Position numbers and translations under genes: made by a program. DNA of 64,000 nucleotides from contig CAIUUO010000050.1 of the NCBI GenBank assembly GCA_903902325.1, positions 40,936 through 104,935 on the forward strand. Reading direction: 5' to 3'. The stretch is from an uncultured Bacteroidia bacterium (GTDB lineage: Bacteria > Bacteroidota > Bacteroidia > Bacteroidales > Prolixibacteraceae). Shown piece after piece: positions 27,155 through 35,655 of this stretch. Each line of letters begins with the position of its first letter. Positions within the stretch are counted from its first letter, which is position 1. Below the pieces are notes generated by a model that had not been told where the DNA came from, searched no databases, and worked only from the letters and a program-made list of their open reading frames with translations.

Positions 27155-29146
27155 TCAATTATTTAAGGTGATTGTCAGTTTTGATTGCTGATCCCATTTC
27201 TTGTCGAAAATGATTTTGCCGGCTTGTACCACTTCTATCCTCGCATTTTTACCCTTCCGGGATACCAGGATGTCGAAATTTGATTGAAAGGCACGGATTC
27301 CTGTCAGTTTCATCGAATTCCATCCTGCAGGAAGTCTGGGATTCAGGGTGAAGCTTCTGAAACCAACAGGTTCAATACCAAAAAGGCCTTCCGTGACCAC
27401 TCGGCAGTATAGTCCCGATTCAGCTGCCAAATGGCGCTGGTTGCCTTCCGGCCATGCTTCAACAGGGTAGGGGACATGGTCGCCAAGCAATCTCTTGGCT
27501 GAATAATACATAAAATTGGGCATGGCCTGATCCGTTGCCCCTGCAGCGAAGAGTCCCTTGAATGCATGCAGTGTGGACCTGTCCCAGAAGGTTTTGCTGC
27601 CTGATTCGCTCAGGATGCCGTCGCGGGTCCAGAGAAAATCCGAGAACAGTGCCTTCATGGTCTCTGCTTTTCTTTCGAAGAGCCCCATATTCAACGGATA
27701 ACAGATCCAGGCACGGAGTTTAATATTCCCGTCGTAGTAGCGATAGGTATTAAATCCCTGAACCTTGCTGCCAAAATATTTTTCAATGGCTTTACTGAGC
27801 TCAGCAGCGCGGTTTTTATAGCGGATGGCTTCGTCGGTCCTGCCCAGTTCTTCAGCCAGATGGGATGCACCGATCAGGCCGCCATAGGCCAGCGAGTTGG
27901 TTGCCAGGTTGTAATCACCGCTTTCGAAGCGGTTTTCCAGTTCATCCGAATCTGAAAAGATGACTCCTTCGGGTGATTTCTTCCGTTCCAGGTATTCGAG
28001 GCACCACTCGATCAGTGGCCAAAGTTCGAGGGCCGCATTCCTGTCTCCGAATGCCAGGGCAAACCTGGAGGCCCCGTAGGCAATCATGGCCTGGTCGCCA
28101 CGGTCTTTGGCCCCATGCCAGGTGTCAACTCCCTCCGATATGATTGAACTTGGTATTGGAATGAATTCGGGGTTCATGAATCTGGCAAAATGACGATAGG
28201 CATTCATGGCAGACTCGTTCCCGTTGATGTTTCCCAGAAATGGAAAAAAAGGATTGATGTATTCGGCCTGGTCGTTGGCCCAGATGGCGGCATAGTAGGA
28301 ACCTCCGCCCGGACCATGCATGAGTCCGCCTTTGGTGTCATATATGCTTTCGGTACCCCTGATCTTTGCAAAGGCAAATTCGCGGTTGATGGTGTCATTG
28401 GGCGTTTCCAAAACAAGGTTGTTCAGTATTCCTAAGACCATCTCCCCTCTTTTCGCGAGTTCCCAAGGTGCAGACCAGGCGTATGGTTCCTCGTTGATTT
28501 TCCTTGCGGAAAAGGTCACGGCAAATTCCAGTTCGCCATCAGGTGCGATGGAAAATCTCCCTTTTTTGGAACATTGAACACTGACGACATATTCACCGTA
28601 GACTCCTTCTTCCGGTTTGGTGTGAAAATCGGGCACATCATGCGATATTTCGACAGGTACCATGGATGTCGTACCGTTCTTCAGCTGATAAATTTCGATA
28701 TAGGCGGCTTTATCCGCAGAAGGGAAAAGTGTCCTGGTAACTTTGAGGGGAGTGTTGGTGGTACTCGAAATGGAAACGATCCCCTTGTGATGAAAACTAA
28801 CTGGGGTTTCTTTCAAAACTGTCCCATTGACAGTAATCACCGGTTGACTCTTGCTGTCAAATTTCCGCGAGAAACTGGCATGGGTATTGTTCGGGATGGT
28901 ACGTAGCATCGGGAATACCAGTTGTTTTTTCAGTATTAAGGTTTTATTGGAATCAATACCATACGTCACGATGGCCGAAATCTGCCGGCCGCTCATTTCG
29001 ATGTTGTCGCTGTGCACATCATTTGGTTTGACTATCCAGGATATGCCTCCGTCTGCAGCAAGATTCCATCTGACAAAATCCCGCTGTGCGCTGAGATTCA
29101 GAGTAATAAAAAGAAGTACCATAAAGGTTAAATGCAATCGGCCCAT
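27155..29146 (-). CDS. Exported six-hairpin (alpha/alpha) glycosidase-like protein, family uncertain
   Basis: The 663-residue protein has a signal peptide ending at LSAQ (residue 20). The N-terminal third (about 25-240) is beta-rich, like the beta-sandwich before catalytic barrels of GH15/65/116/127-type enzymes. The rest is an (alpha/alpha)6 barrel: GGSYYAAIWANDQAEY, ISEGVDTWHGAKDRGDQA, SGDYNLATNSLAYGG, and the C-terminal VPYPVEAWPEGNQRHLAAES and EGLFGIEPVGFRSFTLNPRLP typical of six-hairpin glycosidases. Asp and Glu in the WANDQAEY and WPEGNQRHLAAES segments are candidate catalytic residues. No specific GH family is recognised. It lies after a strong terminator, so it probably has its own promoter, and converges with HTCS 1. 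Confidence 0.65.
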   Translation of the reverse strand: MGRLHLTFMVLLFITLNLSAQRDFVRWNLAADGGISWIVKPNDVHSDNIEMSGRQISAIVTYGIDSNKTLILKKQLVFPMLRTIPNNTHASFSRKFDSKSQPVITVNGTVLKETPVSFHHKGIVSISSTTNTPLKVTRTLFPSADKAAYIEIYQLKNGTTSMVPVEISHDVPDFHTKPEEGVYGEYVVSVQCSKKGRFSIAPDGELEFAVTFSARKINEEPYAWSAPWELAKRGEMVLGILNNLVLETPNDTINREFAFAKIRGTESIYDTKGGLMHGPGGGSYYAAIWANDQAEYINPFFPFLGNINGNESAMNAYRHFARFMNPEFIPIPSSIISEGVDTWHGAKDRGDQAMIAYGASRFALAFGDRNAALELWPLIEWCLEYLERKKSPEGVIFSDSDELENRFESGDYNLATNSLAYGGLIGASHLAEELGRTDEAIRYKNRAAELSKAIEKYFGSKVQGFNTYRYYDGNIKLRAWICYPLNMGLFERKAETMKALFSDFLWTRDGILSESGSKTFWDRSTLHAFKGLFAAGATDQAMPNFMYYSAKRLLGDHVPYPVEAWPEGNQRHLAAESGLYCRVVTEGLFGIEPVGFRSFTLNPRLPAGWNSMKLTGIRAFQSNFDILVSRKGKNARIEVVQAGKIIFDKKWDQQSKLTITLNN

Positions 29147-29171
29147 CTCTGATTTTTTCGTGTTAAATTAT

Positions 29172-29209
29172 AAAAAAAGGGATTGTCTTGCCGCGAAAAC
29201 AATCCCTTT
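29172..29209 (-). terminator. Rho-independent terminator of the 29236-30351 gene
   Basis: A perfect 11-base inverted repeat AAAGGGATTGT / ACAATCCCTTT (29176-29186 and 29199-29209) with a 12-base loop is followed on the minus strand by a run of seven T (29178-29172). It lies 27 bases after the stop of the upstream gene and 26 bases before the start of the six-hairpin gene. This is a strong intrinsic terminator for minus-strand transcription. Confidence 0.8.
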
Positions 29210-29235
29210 GAGCGATGTCTGTTGTTTTTGATCCT

Positions 29236-30351
29236 TTATGGTTTTTTCAATTCCTGCCAGTTGAGGTTTGACCCTACATTCGGGTTGTAATTCGGGTTAT
29301 CCGTTACGACATATTCGCCATTGTTGTTGCACCAGGCATGGTTGTATCCGCTTGGAAGCTCCACCTGTTTCTCTTCATAAGGATCATAATACCGATCAAT
29401 ACCAAGTGTGTTGTCACTGAATTTTTCAGATACCTTATCGTACACCTTGCCTCGACTTTCAAACTGTTCGAGTTGTTCGCCCCTTATCTGGTCGCTTACC
29501 TTGCTGAGCATGCTGCTGAACTCACCGACACTCCTGATCTGTGTGATCTTTTGTTGAGCCATGTATTCGATCAGATTGCTGTATTTGGCAAACCATTTCG
29601 GATTCAACTTGAAAGATGAAGTGATGGTCTGGAATATTTTCGTCTGGCTTTCGAGCTTTCCCTTTTCACCCTTGAATGAAAAGATATAATCCACATACCA
29701 GATGGTGTTGAAAAAAGTTCCGTTCATCGACCTTACCGGGAAGGTGATTTTCTCCACCACCGCGTATATTTCCTCCTCCATTGGGATCCCATTTTTCACA
29801 TAGGTAAATCTCACCTTTGCGCCAGTAGTGCCCGCCTTCCCGCCGCCCAGGGCTTTTGCAAGGTCAGGAAGTTCAGTGCTTGAGACTATTTTGAAGTCAG
29901 GATAGTTTTCCCGTTCCTTTGGAAGAATGATCTTCTTCAGTGCGGTTTGGGCATCCACAGGTAGTTTGACGGTACTTCCAAAATATTTGGTTCCGGGAGG
30001 GAACATGGTTAACAACCTGAGACTGGTGGTCCAGAAGAAGCAACGGTTGCCAAAGGTTTCAAATTCGTCTTTCCCCTGGGTGTTGTAAACCCTGAATGCC
30101 ACTGTGGCAGGCATGGCCGGATTATCCAGTATCCAGTTAATACCGCCATTGAATTGCCACTTTTCCGGCAATAGGAAACTGAATGCATCGATTCCGGTTC
30201 CCTGCGAATCCTTGAAGGAGAAATGACTGAATTTCAATGGATTTCCGGCAGGATTTGCTGCTGCTGTATTTTGCCCTGCCGTAGTTCCTGCATACGGAAG
30301 CCAGGTGATCAGCAAAAGGCAGAAATAGATTGGGTTAAATCTTGTATTCAT
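29236..30351 (-). CDS. Secreted protein of unknown function
   Basis: I do not recognise this 371-residue protein. It has a signal peptide (about 1-26, TTAGQN). The mature region has alternating beta-strand segments (FSFLLPEKWQFNGGINWIL, MPATVAFRVYN, EEEIYAVVEKITFPV, TIWYVDYIFSFKG) that may form an alpha-beta sandwich like proteins of the PsbP/Mog1 type. A helical part follows, then a C-terminus with YDPYEEKQVELPSGYNHAWCNNNGEYVVTDNPNYNPN, which is rich in Asn and aromatic residues. Nothing points to carbohydrate activity. The outer-membrane protein gene 12 bases upstream is probably in the same operon. It may be an older neighbour gene that is not part of the glycan locus. Confidence 0.5.
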   Translation of the reverse strand: MNTRFNPIYFCLLLITWLPYAGTTAGQNTAAANPAGNPLKFSHFSFKDSQGTGIDAFSFLLPEKWQFNGGINWILDNPAMPATVAFRVYNTQGKDEFETFGNRCFFWTTSLRLLTMFPPGTKYFGSTVKLPVDAQTALKKIILPKERENYPDFKIVSSTELPDLAKALGGGKAGTTGAKVRFTYVKNGIPMEEEIYAVVEKITFPVRSMNGTFFNTIWYVDYIFSFKGEKGKLESQTKIFQTITSSFKLNPKWFAKYSNLIEYMAQQKITQIRSVGEFSSMLSKVSDQIRGEQLEQFESRGKVYDKVSEKFSDNTLGIDRYYDPYEEKQVELPSGYNHAWCNNNGEYVVTDNPNYNPNVGSNLNWQELKKP

Positions 30352-30362
30352 CTCCTGTGTTT

Positions 30363-30938
30363 TCAGAATCTATAATATACCTTCAGCATAAACTTCGGGT
30401 TATACAGTCGTACCTGCCCCGGAGTACCGGAAGAGTTGTAGTTGGCGTGTCCGTATTGAACATGAAAAGCGACTCCATACGGACCCTTTTCAAAGGCGGG
30501 ACCTGCGATTAGTCCAAAGTCAATTCCTGACAAGTTATTCCAGTTTTGTGCATTTAGCAAACCGAGACCCAGATAACCTCCGGCTTCCATGTGTAACGGC
30601 GTTTTGGGGAATTGCCCCAATGCGCTTACCCCTAGGTTGAACCTCTTGAAACTATGAACATCATAGGTTGGTGCCGCAGTAAACTTCACTCTTTCATATT
30701 CAAAATAGCCGCCAATTTTAATTGCCCTGCGAACCTGTCGGTCGTAAAATAGTTGATAGACTGGGCTCTGGTAGCGGTAGGGCCAGAAGTTCCAGGGCGA
30801 GCCAAAAAACATATCGCCCGCTGTAGGTACAAGCCCGTATGAAATCCCAATTACATTTTTTGGTTGTTCCGGCTCCTGGCCAAATAACAGTCCTGAAGTC
30901 ATCAGACAGAGCATACAAAAAGCAATGATCTTCTTCAT
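30363..30938 (-). CDS. Predicted small outer-membrane beta-barrel protein
   Basis: The 191-residue protein has a signal peptide ending at LLFG (about residue 20) and alternating amphipathic strands (QSPVYQLFYDRQVRRAIKIGGYFEYERVKF, FNLGVSALGQF, MEAGGYLGLGLLNAQ, YGVAFHVQYGHANYNSSG). The last residues, FMLKVYYRF, carry the C-terminal aromatic signature of outer-membrane barrels. The size fits an eight-stranded barrel. No family is recognised and no carbohydrate role can be assigned. It begins an operon with the secreted unknown protein and lies after a 162-base gap. Confidence 0.6.
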   Translation of the reverse strand: MKKIIAFCMLCLMTSGLLFGQEPEQPKNVIGISYGLVPTAGDMFFGSPWNFWPYRYQSPVYQLFYDRQVRRAIKIGGYFEYERVKFTAAPTYDVHSFKRFNLGVSALGQFPKTPLHMEAGGYLGLGLLNAQNWNNLSGIDFGLIAGPAFEKGPYGVAFHVQYGHANYNSSGTPGQVRLYNPKFMLKVYYRF

Positions 30939-31100
30939 ATTCTTTGAATTTTAAAATTTATATATAGAGAACTATCTAAATTTTTCTAACAGAATATTTC
31001 AGGGAACAGCATTGTAAGGGAATAATAAGTGTATTTAAATCAATGTTTTAAATCGGAATTGAGTTGTATGGTATTTAATTGCTGCTAGCAATTAATGACA
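30939..31100. other. AT-rich intergenic gap with small hairpin after the GH29 gene
   Basis: A 162-base gap without genes. Six bases after the GH29 stop lies a perfect nine-base inverted repeat TTAATTGCT / AGCAATTAA (31075-31095) with a three-base loop; it has no T-tract and is AT-rich, so terminator function is only possible. The remainder should contain the promoter of the 30363-30938 gene, but no convincing TAnnTTTG box was found. Confidence 0.35.
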
Positions 31101-32495
31101 TTATTTATGGCTGTAAATCTCTCCTTTGACAATTACTTTGATCACAGAGGCAACGGCATCCGGGGCATTCTCAGGAACAGTAATTTCAAGTCCTTCTGTA
31201 ACGGATTTAGTCTTTAGTGATTGTCCGTTGGTCAGGACTTTTGCTGATTCTGCAGGTTGGTTCAAACCGGAGACAATCAGTTTTCCATCTTTTGGCCAGT
31301 TGAAAACCGAGAAGTATAAAATAGTCTTCCCGTTCAGTCGTTTTTGCGTGCATCGGCCCCATGGTAAAGCGCCTAGCGGGCTTGCCTTCGTGGCATAAAT
31401 AGCTTCGGAATTCACTTTCATCCAGGATCCAACAGCCTTCAGCCTGTCTATGCTGGGCTGAGGAATCTGCCCCAGGGCATCCGGACCGACGTTCAGCAGG
31501 TAATTTCCTCCCTTTGAAGCAATGTCGCAAAGGTTGCGGATCAGCGTTTCGGTTGATTTCCACTTGTCGTCGCTTTTGCGGTAGCCCCATGTTCCGTTCA
31601 TGGTCATACAGGTTTCCCAATCCTTGCCGTCAAGTTCTCCCGGTTTGGGAATTTTTTGCTCGGGAGTACCTGTGTCACCCGGGAAGTTTGGTCTTTTCAG
31701 CCTGTCGTTGGTAATGATGTTGGGTTGAAGTTTCAGCAAGGCCTGAAGTTTCAGGGCATTTTCATCCGTCATGCTTGTAGGTGTGTCCCACCACAGAACT
31801 GCAACCTCACCATAGTTTGTCATCAACTCCCTTACCTGGGGAATGGCTACCCTCACCATATATTCATCCATGGTAGAAGTCAGTTGGGCAGGATCCCAGT
31901 GGCCATTGTTGGCTGCGGTAAAGGCATCAATCCTGGCGGAATCTGGATTGTCCCACCCTTCAGACGCAAGTTTACGTGACACGGCACCACCCGGATTGTT
32001 CCAGTCCTGGGCCTGGGAATAATAGAAGCCCAGTTTCATGTTATGCTTTTTGCATGCCTTGGCAAGCGCTTCTAGCACATCCTTTTTGTAGGGAGTAAAG
32101 TCGGCGATATTGAATTTGCTCGCATTGGATTTGAACATAGCAAATCCGTCGTGGTGCTTGGCCGTGATGACGATGTATTTCATGCCTGCCTCTTTGGCGA
32201 GCAGTACCCAGGATTCCGGATTGTATCTGACAGGATTGAAAGTGGCAGCTGCCTGCTGGTACTCCGCTACCGGGATCTTGCACCTGTTCATGATCCATTC
32301 TGCGCCTCCCCTTTTCTGTTCATGTCCTTGGTAAACTCCGCCCCACACGGCATAGGGCCCCCAATGGATAAACATGCCGAAGCGGGCTTCGCGCCACCAC
32401 TGCATGCGTTGGTCGCGCGCTTCTGTACTTTCCTGGGCGATTGCAGTTTGTATTAAAAACAGACAGCAAAAAATAAGTAAAATATTCTTTTTCAT
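31101..32495 (-). CDS. GH29 alpha-L-fucosidase
   Basis: The 464-residue exported enzyme has a signal peptide ending at AIAQ (residue 21). It has the GH29 TIM-barrel motifs REARFGMFIHWGPYAVWGG (36-53), VITAKHHDGFAMF (109-121, HHDGF at 114-118) and the nucleophile Asp237 in VAVLWWDTP. A C-terminal beta-sandwich follows (about 370-464). It hydrolyses alpha-L-fucosyl linkages at non-reducing ends with retention, probably in the periplasm. Related sequences fall in the GH29 group with broad specificity (subfamily A-like by feel, not checked). Its presence suggests fucose side groups on the target glycan. It is the last gene of a row that starts far upstream; the DUF4251 gene lies 81 bases upstream. 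Confidence 0.95.
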   Translation of the reverse strand: MKKNILLIFCCLFLIQTAIAQESTEARDQRMQWWREARFGMFIHWGPYAVWGGVYQGHEQKRGGAEWIMNRCKIPVAEYQQAAATFNPVRYNPESWVLLAKEAGMKYIVITAKHHDGFAMFKSNASKFNIADFTPYKKDVLEALAKACKKHNMKLGFYYSQAQDWNNPGGAVSRKLASEGWDNPDSARIDAFTAANNGHWDPAQLTSTMDEYMVRVAIPQVRELMTNYGEVAVLWWDTPTSMTDENALKLQALLKLQPNIITNDRLKRPNFPGDTGTPEQKIPKPGELDGKDWETCMTMNGTWGYRKSDDKWKSTETLIRNLCDIASKGGNYLLNVGPDALGQIPQPSIDRLKAVGSWMKVNSEAIYATKASPLGALPWGRCTQKRLNGKTILYFSVFNWPKDGKLIVSGLNQPAESAKVLTNGQSLKTKSVTEGLEITVPENAPDAVASVIKVIVKGEIYSHK

Positions 32496-32576
32496 GTGTA
32501 TATTTTGTTTTTCAAAGTCAGTATGGAATTGTCAAAAGGATTATGTTCATTTTGATTGGTGATCGACGAATCATGA

Positions 32577-33149
32577 CTATTCCATTTTTTCAAAAGGTAC
32601 CAAATTGCCTGAAAAGCGAATCTTTTTACCCGTTGTGGGTGATTCTATCTCTGCATTGGCAAGGTTTCCATTGCCCTGAAGTGTAATGACCACCTCTGCA
32701 TTTTTACCTTTGTCCAGAACAAGATAACGTATGGTTATAACTCCTTTTTTATCCACTTTTTTTGAATAATCTAAAACTGTTCCTCTAGCCGAAATTGCAC
32801 CGATTCCCTTCTTATCGATGGCGTCGTATTTTAAGGAAAGATGAATGCTCGAAGTTACACCCCGCATTGAAACGTTGTCTCTTGGGTTGTCAATTTGAAC
32901 GGGCATTCCATTTTTGTCGTATAGGGTTTTAACTTCAAGTGACCATTTTTTGTTTTCAATGGCAGCTTTAGCGCTTGCAAAATTGAGACTGTCAGCTAAT
33001 TGATCGGCTTTCCTTTTCAATTCTCTCTTTTCTTTCCTTGTTTGACTTCTTGAAAGCCCGGTATCTTCCTTGTTTTGACCATAACAACTCACTTCATTAT
33101 TCAACATAATGATAATGAAAGTAGCAATGAAACAGAGCGTTTTATACAT
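32577..33149 (-). CDS. DUF4251-like secreted protein
   Basis: The 190-residue protein has an N-terminal hydrophobic segment (about 5-17) and likely signal cleavage near CYGQ. The mature region begins with a lysine/arginine-rich helix (RSQTRKEKRELKRKADQLADSL) and continues with the pattern of DUF4251 (NFASAKAAIENKKWSLEV, NVSMRGVTSSIHLSLKYD, GIGAISARGTVLDYS, AEIESPTTGKKIRFSGNLVPFE). DUF4251 proteins are Bacteroidota-specific, with a lipocalin-like beta fold and no known activity. It is not a usual glycan-locus member. The gene lies 34 bases after the alginate-lyase-like gene, so it could be co-transcribed. Confidence 0.7.
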   Translation of the reverse strand: MYKTLCFIATFIIIMLNNEVSCYGQNKEDTGLSRSQTRKEKRELKRKADQLADSLNFASAKAAIENKKWSLEVKTLYDKNGMPVQIDNPRDNVSMRGVTSSIHLSLKYDAIDKKGIGAISARGTVLDYSKKVDKKGVITIRYLVLDKGKNAEVVITLQGNGNLANAEIESPTTGKKIRFSGNLVPFEKME

Positions 33150-33183
33150 ATCAGATATTTTATTGTTAAATGTAGGGAAATGT

Positions 33184-34389
33184 TTATAGTCTTAAATAGG
33201 TCAACCGGAAAAGATAGTCATTTTCTTTGAGATTGTCATAAATTTCCAGATATTTTTTGTTCATTTCCGGATTGTAGAAGGAGGCGCGGTAAATCAGGTT
33301 GACCATTGTTCCGGCTTCCGATTTCCAATTTTTGGTCTCATCCTTGTATGGAAATTTACTTTCGTTGTTGATATATGGAATCAGATATTGAATGGCCATA
33401 TCGATGGATCCTTTTTTTTGTCCGGTCGAATAAAGCAGTATGCCCATTTGCTTACCCATGTCACACATGTCCATCATGTGCCCAAGGTTTGCAATTGAGT
33501 AATGAAAACTCGTGACGCGGGCAAGTTCAAGTGGTTGTTTCCCGTCGGCTTCAATTTGAGGGATCAGACGTTTTGGTGTATATTCGTTCAACACCCTTTT
33601 CGCGGTAACCAGATCGCCCGTAAAAAGAGAGTACCGTGTCAACTGTACATCATAGGCCATGGAATGGTTGTTGGCTGCCAAGCCCTCCTTAATTCCCAAA
33701 GTGTTTGTTGTCATCCAGTTGCAAAATTCAGAAAACCATTTCTTAAGTTCATCTAACTCTTTGTCAGTTAGTTGGCCTCTGGTATGAAGTATTTCGATGG
33801 CATCCGTCACATAAATAAAGCCTGAGGCATCGATCATCCCTTCCGGACGTCCCTTGTTGTCGGTAACTCCAGGTACGGCCTGACCAAAGTTCATGTTTGG
33901 ATTTTGCATGGTTTTGGGATCCAGGTACCAGGTCTTTATCATGGAAACAGCCTTGTCAGCGTATTCTTTTTTGTCGCTGTAATAGTAGGCCAGGGTTAGT
34001 TTTACAGTACCGTCCACAAATTCCCCCAGTGTTTTTCGGTCGAATTTTTCAATCTCCGGATTGGTCTTGCCGTCTTTCCGGATGTAGGGCAATCCATCGG
34101 GTGTGTTTGGGTTTGGCCACCAGTACTTACCCAGGCTCAGGTAATCGTGCCTGTCGCCGCTTGCAGGCGCCATCGGTTTGTTGACAATGGTAGGATCCGG
34201 TTTGCTGAGCCATTTGTCGGCTTCTTTCTGCAGTTTTTGCCAGGATTCCGTATATAAAGGATTGCCTTTGCTGATCTGTGACTTGATTAGCGTTAAAAGT
34301 TCAGAATCCCACATCCTGGTTTGCAACTGCTGCGCATGTATGGATACGGAAAGGATCAGAAAAGAAATGATGAAGAGAAGTTTTTTCAT
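33184..34389 (-). CDS. Alginate-lyase-like polysaccharide lyase (PF05426, PL38-like)
   Basis: The 401-residue exported protein has a signal peptide ending at IHAQ (residue 20). It is an (alpha/alpha)-barrel alginate-lyase-like enzyme with GDRHDYLSLGKYWWPNP (78-94), a MIDASGF segment, the catalytic-type NNH at 240-242, and LELARVTSFHYSIANL, where Arg and Tyr match conserved residues of the PL5/PL38 lyases. This composition resembles the PL38 group that cuts glucuronan/alginate (family by memory). It is a close relative of the C-terminal domain of 4416-6569, but without the propeller. It would cleave uronic acid linkages by beta-elimination. The gene follows the GH5-like gene by 46 bases. Confidence 0.85.
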   Translation of the reverse strand: MKKLLFIISFLILSVSIHAQQLQTRMWDSELLTLIKSQISKGNPLYTESWQKLQKEADKWLSKPDPTIVNKPMAPASGDRHDYLSLGKYWWPNPNTPDGLPYIRKDGKTNPEIEKFDRKTLGEFVDGTVKLTLAYYYSDKKEYADKAVSMIKTWYLDPKTMQNPNMNFGQAVPGVTDNKGRPEGMIDASGFIYVTDAIEILHTRGQLTDKELDELKKWFSEFCNWMTTNTLGIKEGLAANNHSMAYDVQLTRYSLFTGDLVTAKRVLNEYTPKRLIPQIEADGKQPLELARVTSFHYSIANLGHMMDMCDMGKQMGILLYSTGQKKGSIDMAIQYLIPYINNESKFPYKDETKNWKSEAGTMVNLIYRASFYNPEMNKKYLEIYDNLKENDYLFRLTYLRL

Positions 34390-34435
34390 GGATGATGGAT
34401 ATAATTTTTAAGCCATTAATTTGATGGATCGGATG

Positions 34436-35614
34436 TCAGATTCCTGAAATTTTGGATAATAATCTGAAGAAATCCTTTTTTCGTTGTGAATTGATACCCC
34501 AGTCAACAGGGATGCTCTGGTAACCTTCCTTAAATGTTGAATCTCCCGGCGCAAGGGTTTCCCCTCTTTTCCTGAAATCGAAAAATCCCCAGGATGCTCC
34601 TGCTTTCAAGGCAGCGACCATGTTGTTAACAGGCTGGTCAAAACTGTAATGATCATCTTCATTGAATAGGATTGGCATCGGATGATATCCTTCAACTTTG
34701 CGTGTATCTTCGATCATTTGGATGATTTGGACCGGATCCTCTGCTCCGTTCCCATGGAGCAGAAGGAAGTCTGCAGATTGGACCACATTAGGATGAGGAA
34801 TATGACGGCCGCCATAACTTGTTGACACATAAATTCGATAGCCTGTTTTTGAATCTTTCCTGTTTTTAACAAGTTCTATCAGTTCATGGATTCGTTCAGG
34901 TTGGAGAATGGCATGATCGTAGGATTTTGAATTGCATTCATTGTCGATTTCAATGATTACATTCTTGTAGCCTTTCGTGAGCAACCAATCGACTGTTTTG
35001 CTTACCGCATTTTTCACGGCAGCCTCATCCCTTAGATATTCATCCTGACCAAAATAGAAAATGCCCAGAATTACGACCATCCCAGTTTCATCCGCCTTGT
35101 TGAGAATCCTCTCCAGACGGTTAAAGTATGCTTTGATAGGTCGACCATCAGGTTCAAAGCCGGGATTCACCCAGCCTTTGTTTCCGTACCCGGTTGGACT
35201 TCCACCCTGAATATTCAATGTAAATGCTAAAAGCCCATGTTTTCGCCATTCCGGAATGGCAGCCACAAATTCATTTGTATTTCTGTCCGGATCCCAGATT
35301 CCGGTATCCGGATACTTCCAAAGTTTGCGAGTTTCAGGATTCAGGTCATCAAAGATACCCTGAACCATGCGCGAATTGGGGAGCAGTCCTTCCAGGGAAG
35401 ACCCGTCCAGAGTAATGCCTTTCAGGGTGATTCCATTGTTGATAAAGAAATGTTCGCCTTTGATTGTTACGGTAGTTTTTGACTGCGCATAGGAAGCAGA
35501 AAATTCAAAACAAGATAAGAGTATGGCTAAATAAAAGATGAGGCGACCAGAATATCCCGATTGAATATGGTTATACGAACAGGCAAAGATGTTCATTGAT
35601 TTTGGTGTTGCCAT
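34436..35614 (-). CDS. GH5-like (clan GH-A) TIM-barrel glycosidase
   Basis: The 392-residue protein has an N-terminal hydrophobic signal segment (about 24-43, AILLSCFEFSASYAQ) after a rather long polar leader; an ATG at 35596 (residue 7) is an equally good start. The barrel shows GWVNPGF, ILGIFYFGQDEYLRDE, the acid/base Glu226 in IIEIDNEC (Asn225-Glu226 as in clan GH-A), SADFLLLHGNG and the likely nucleophile Glu319 in PILFNEDDH. GH5-like folds of this shape occur in several orphan families, so family and substrate are uncertain. It is close to the PL8 gene upstream (41 bases) and the alginate-lyase-like gene downstream (46 bases). Confidence 0.7.
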   Translation of the reverse strand: MATPKSMNIFACSYNHIQSGYSGRLIFYLAILLSCFEFSASYAQSKTTVTIKGEHFFINNGITLKGITLDGSSLEGLLPNSRMVQGIFDDLNPETRKLWKYPDTGIWDPDRNTNEFVAAIPEWRKHGLLAFTLNIQGGSPTGYGNKGWVNPGFEPDGRPIKAYFNRLERILNKADETGMVVILGIFYFGQDEYLRDEAAVKNAVSKTVDWLLTKGYKNVIIEIDNECNSKSYDHAILQPERIHELIELVKNRKDSKTGYRIYVSTSYGGRHIPHPNVVQSADFLLLHGNGAEDPVQIIQMIEDTRKVEGYHPMPILFNEDDHYSFDQPVNNMVAALKAGASWGFFDFRKRGETLAPGDSTFKEGYQSIPVDWGINSQRKKDFFRLLSKISGI

Positions 35615-35655
35615 CCTAATTTTTTTTATTGGCTTTATCTTTGATTACGAAGTAA

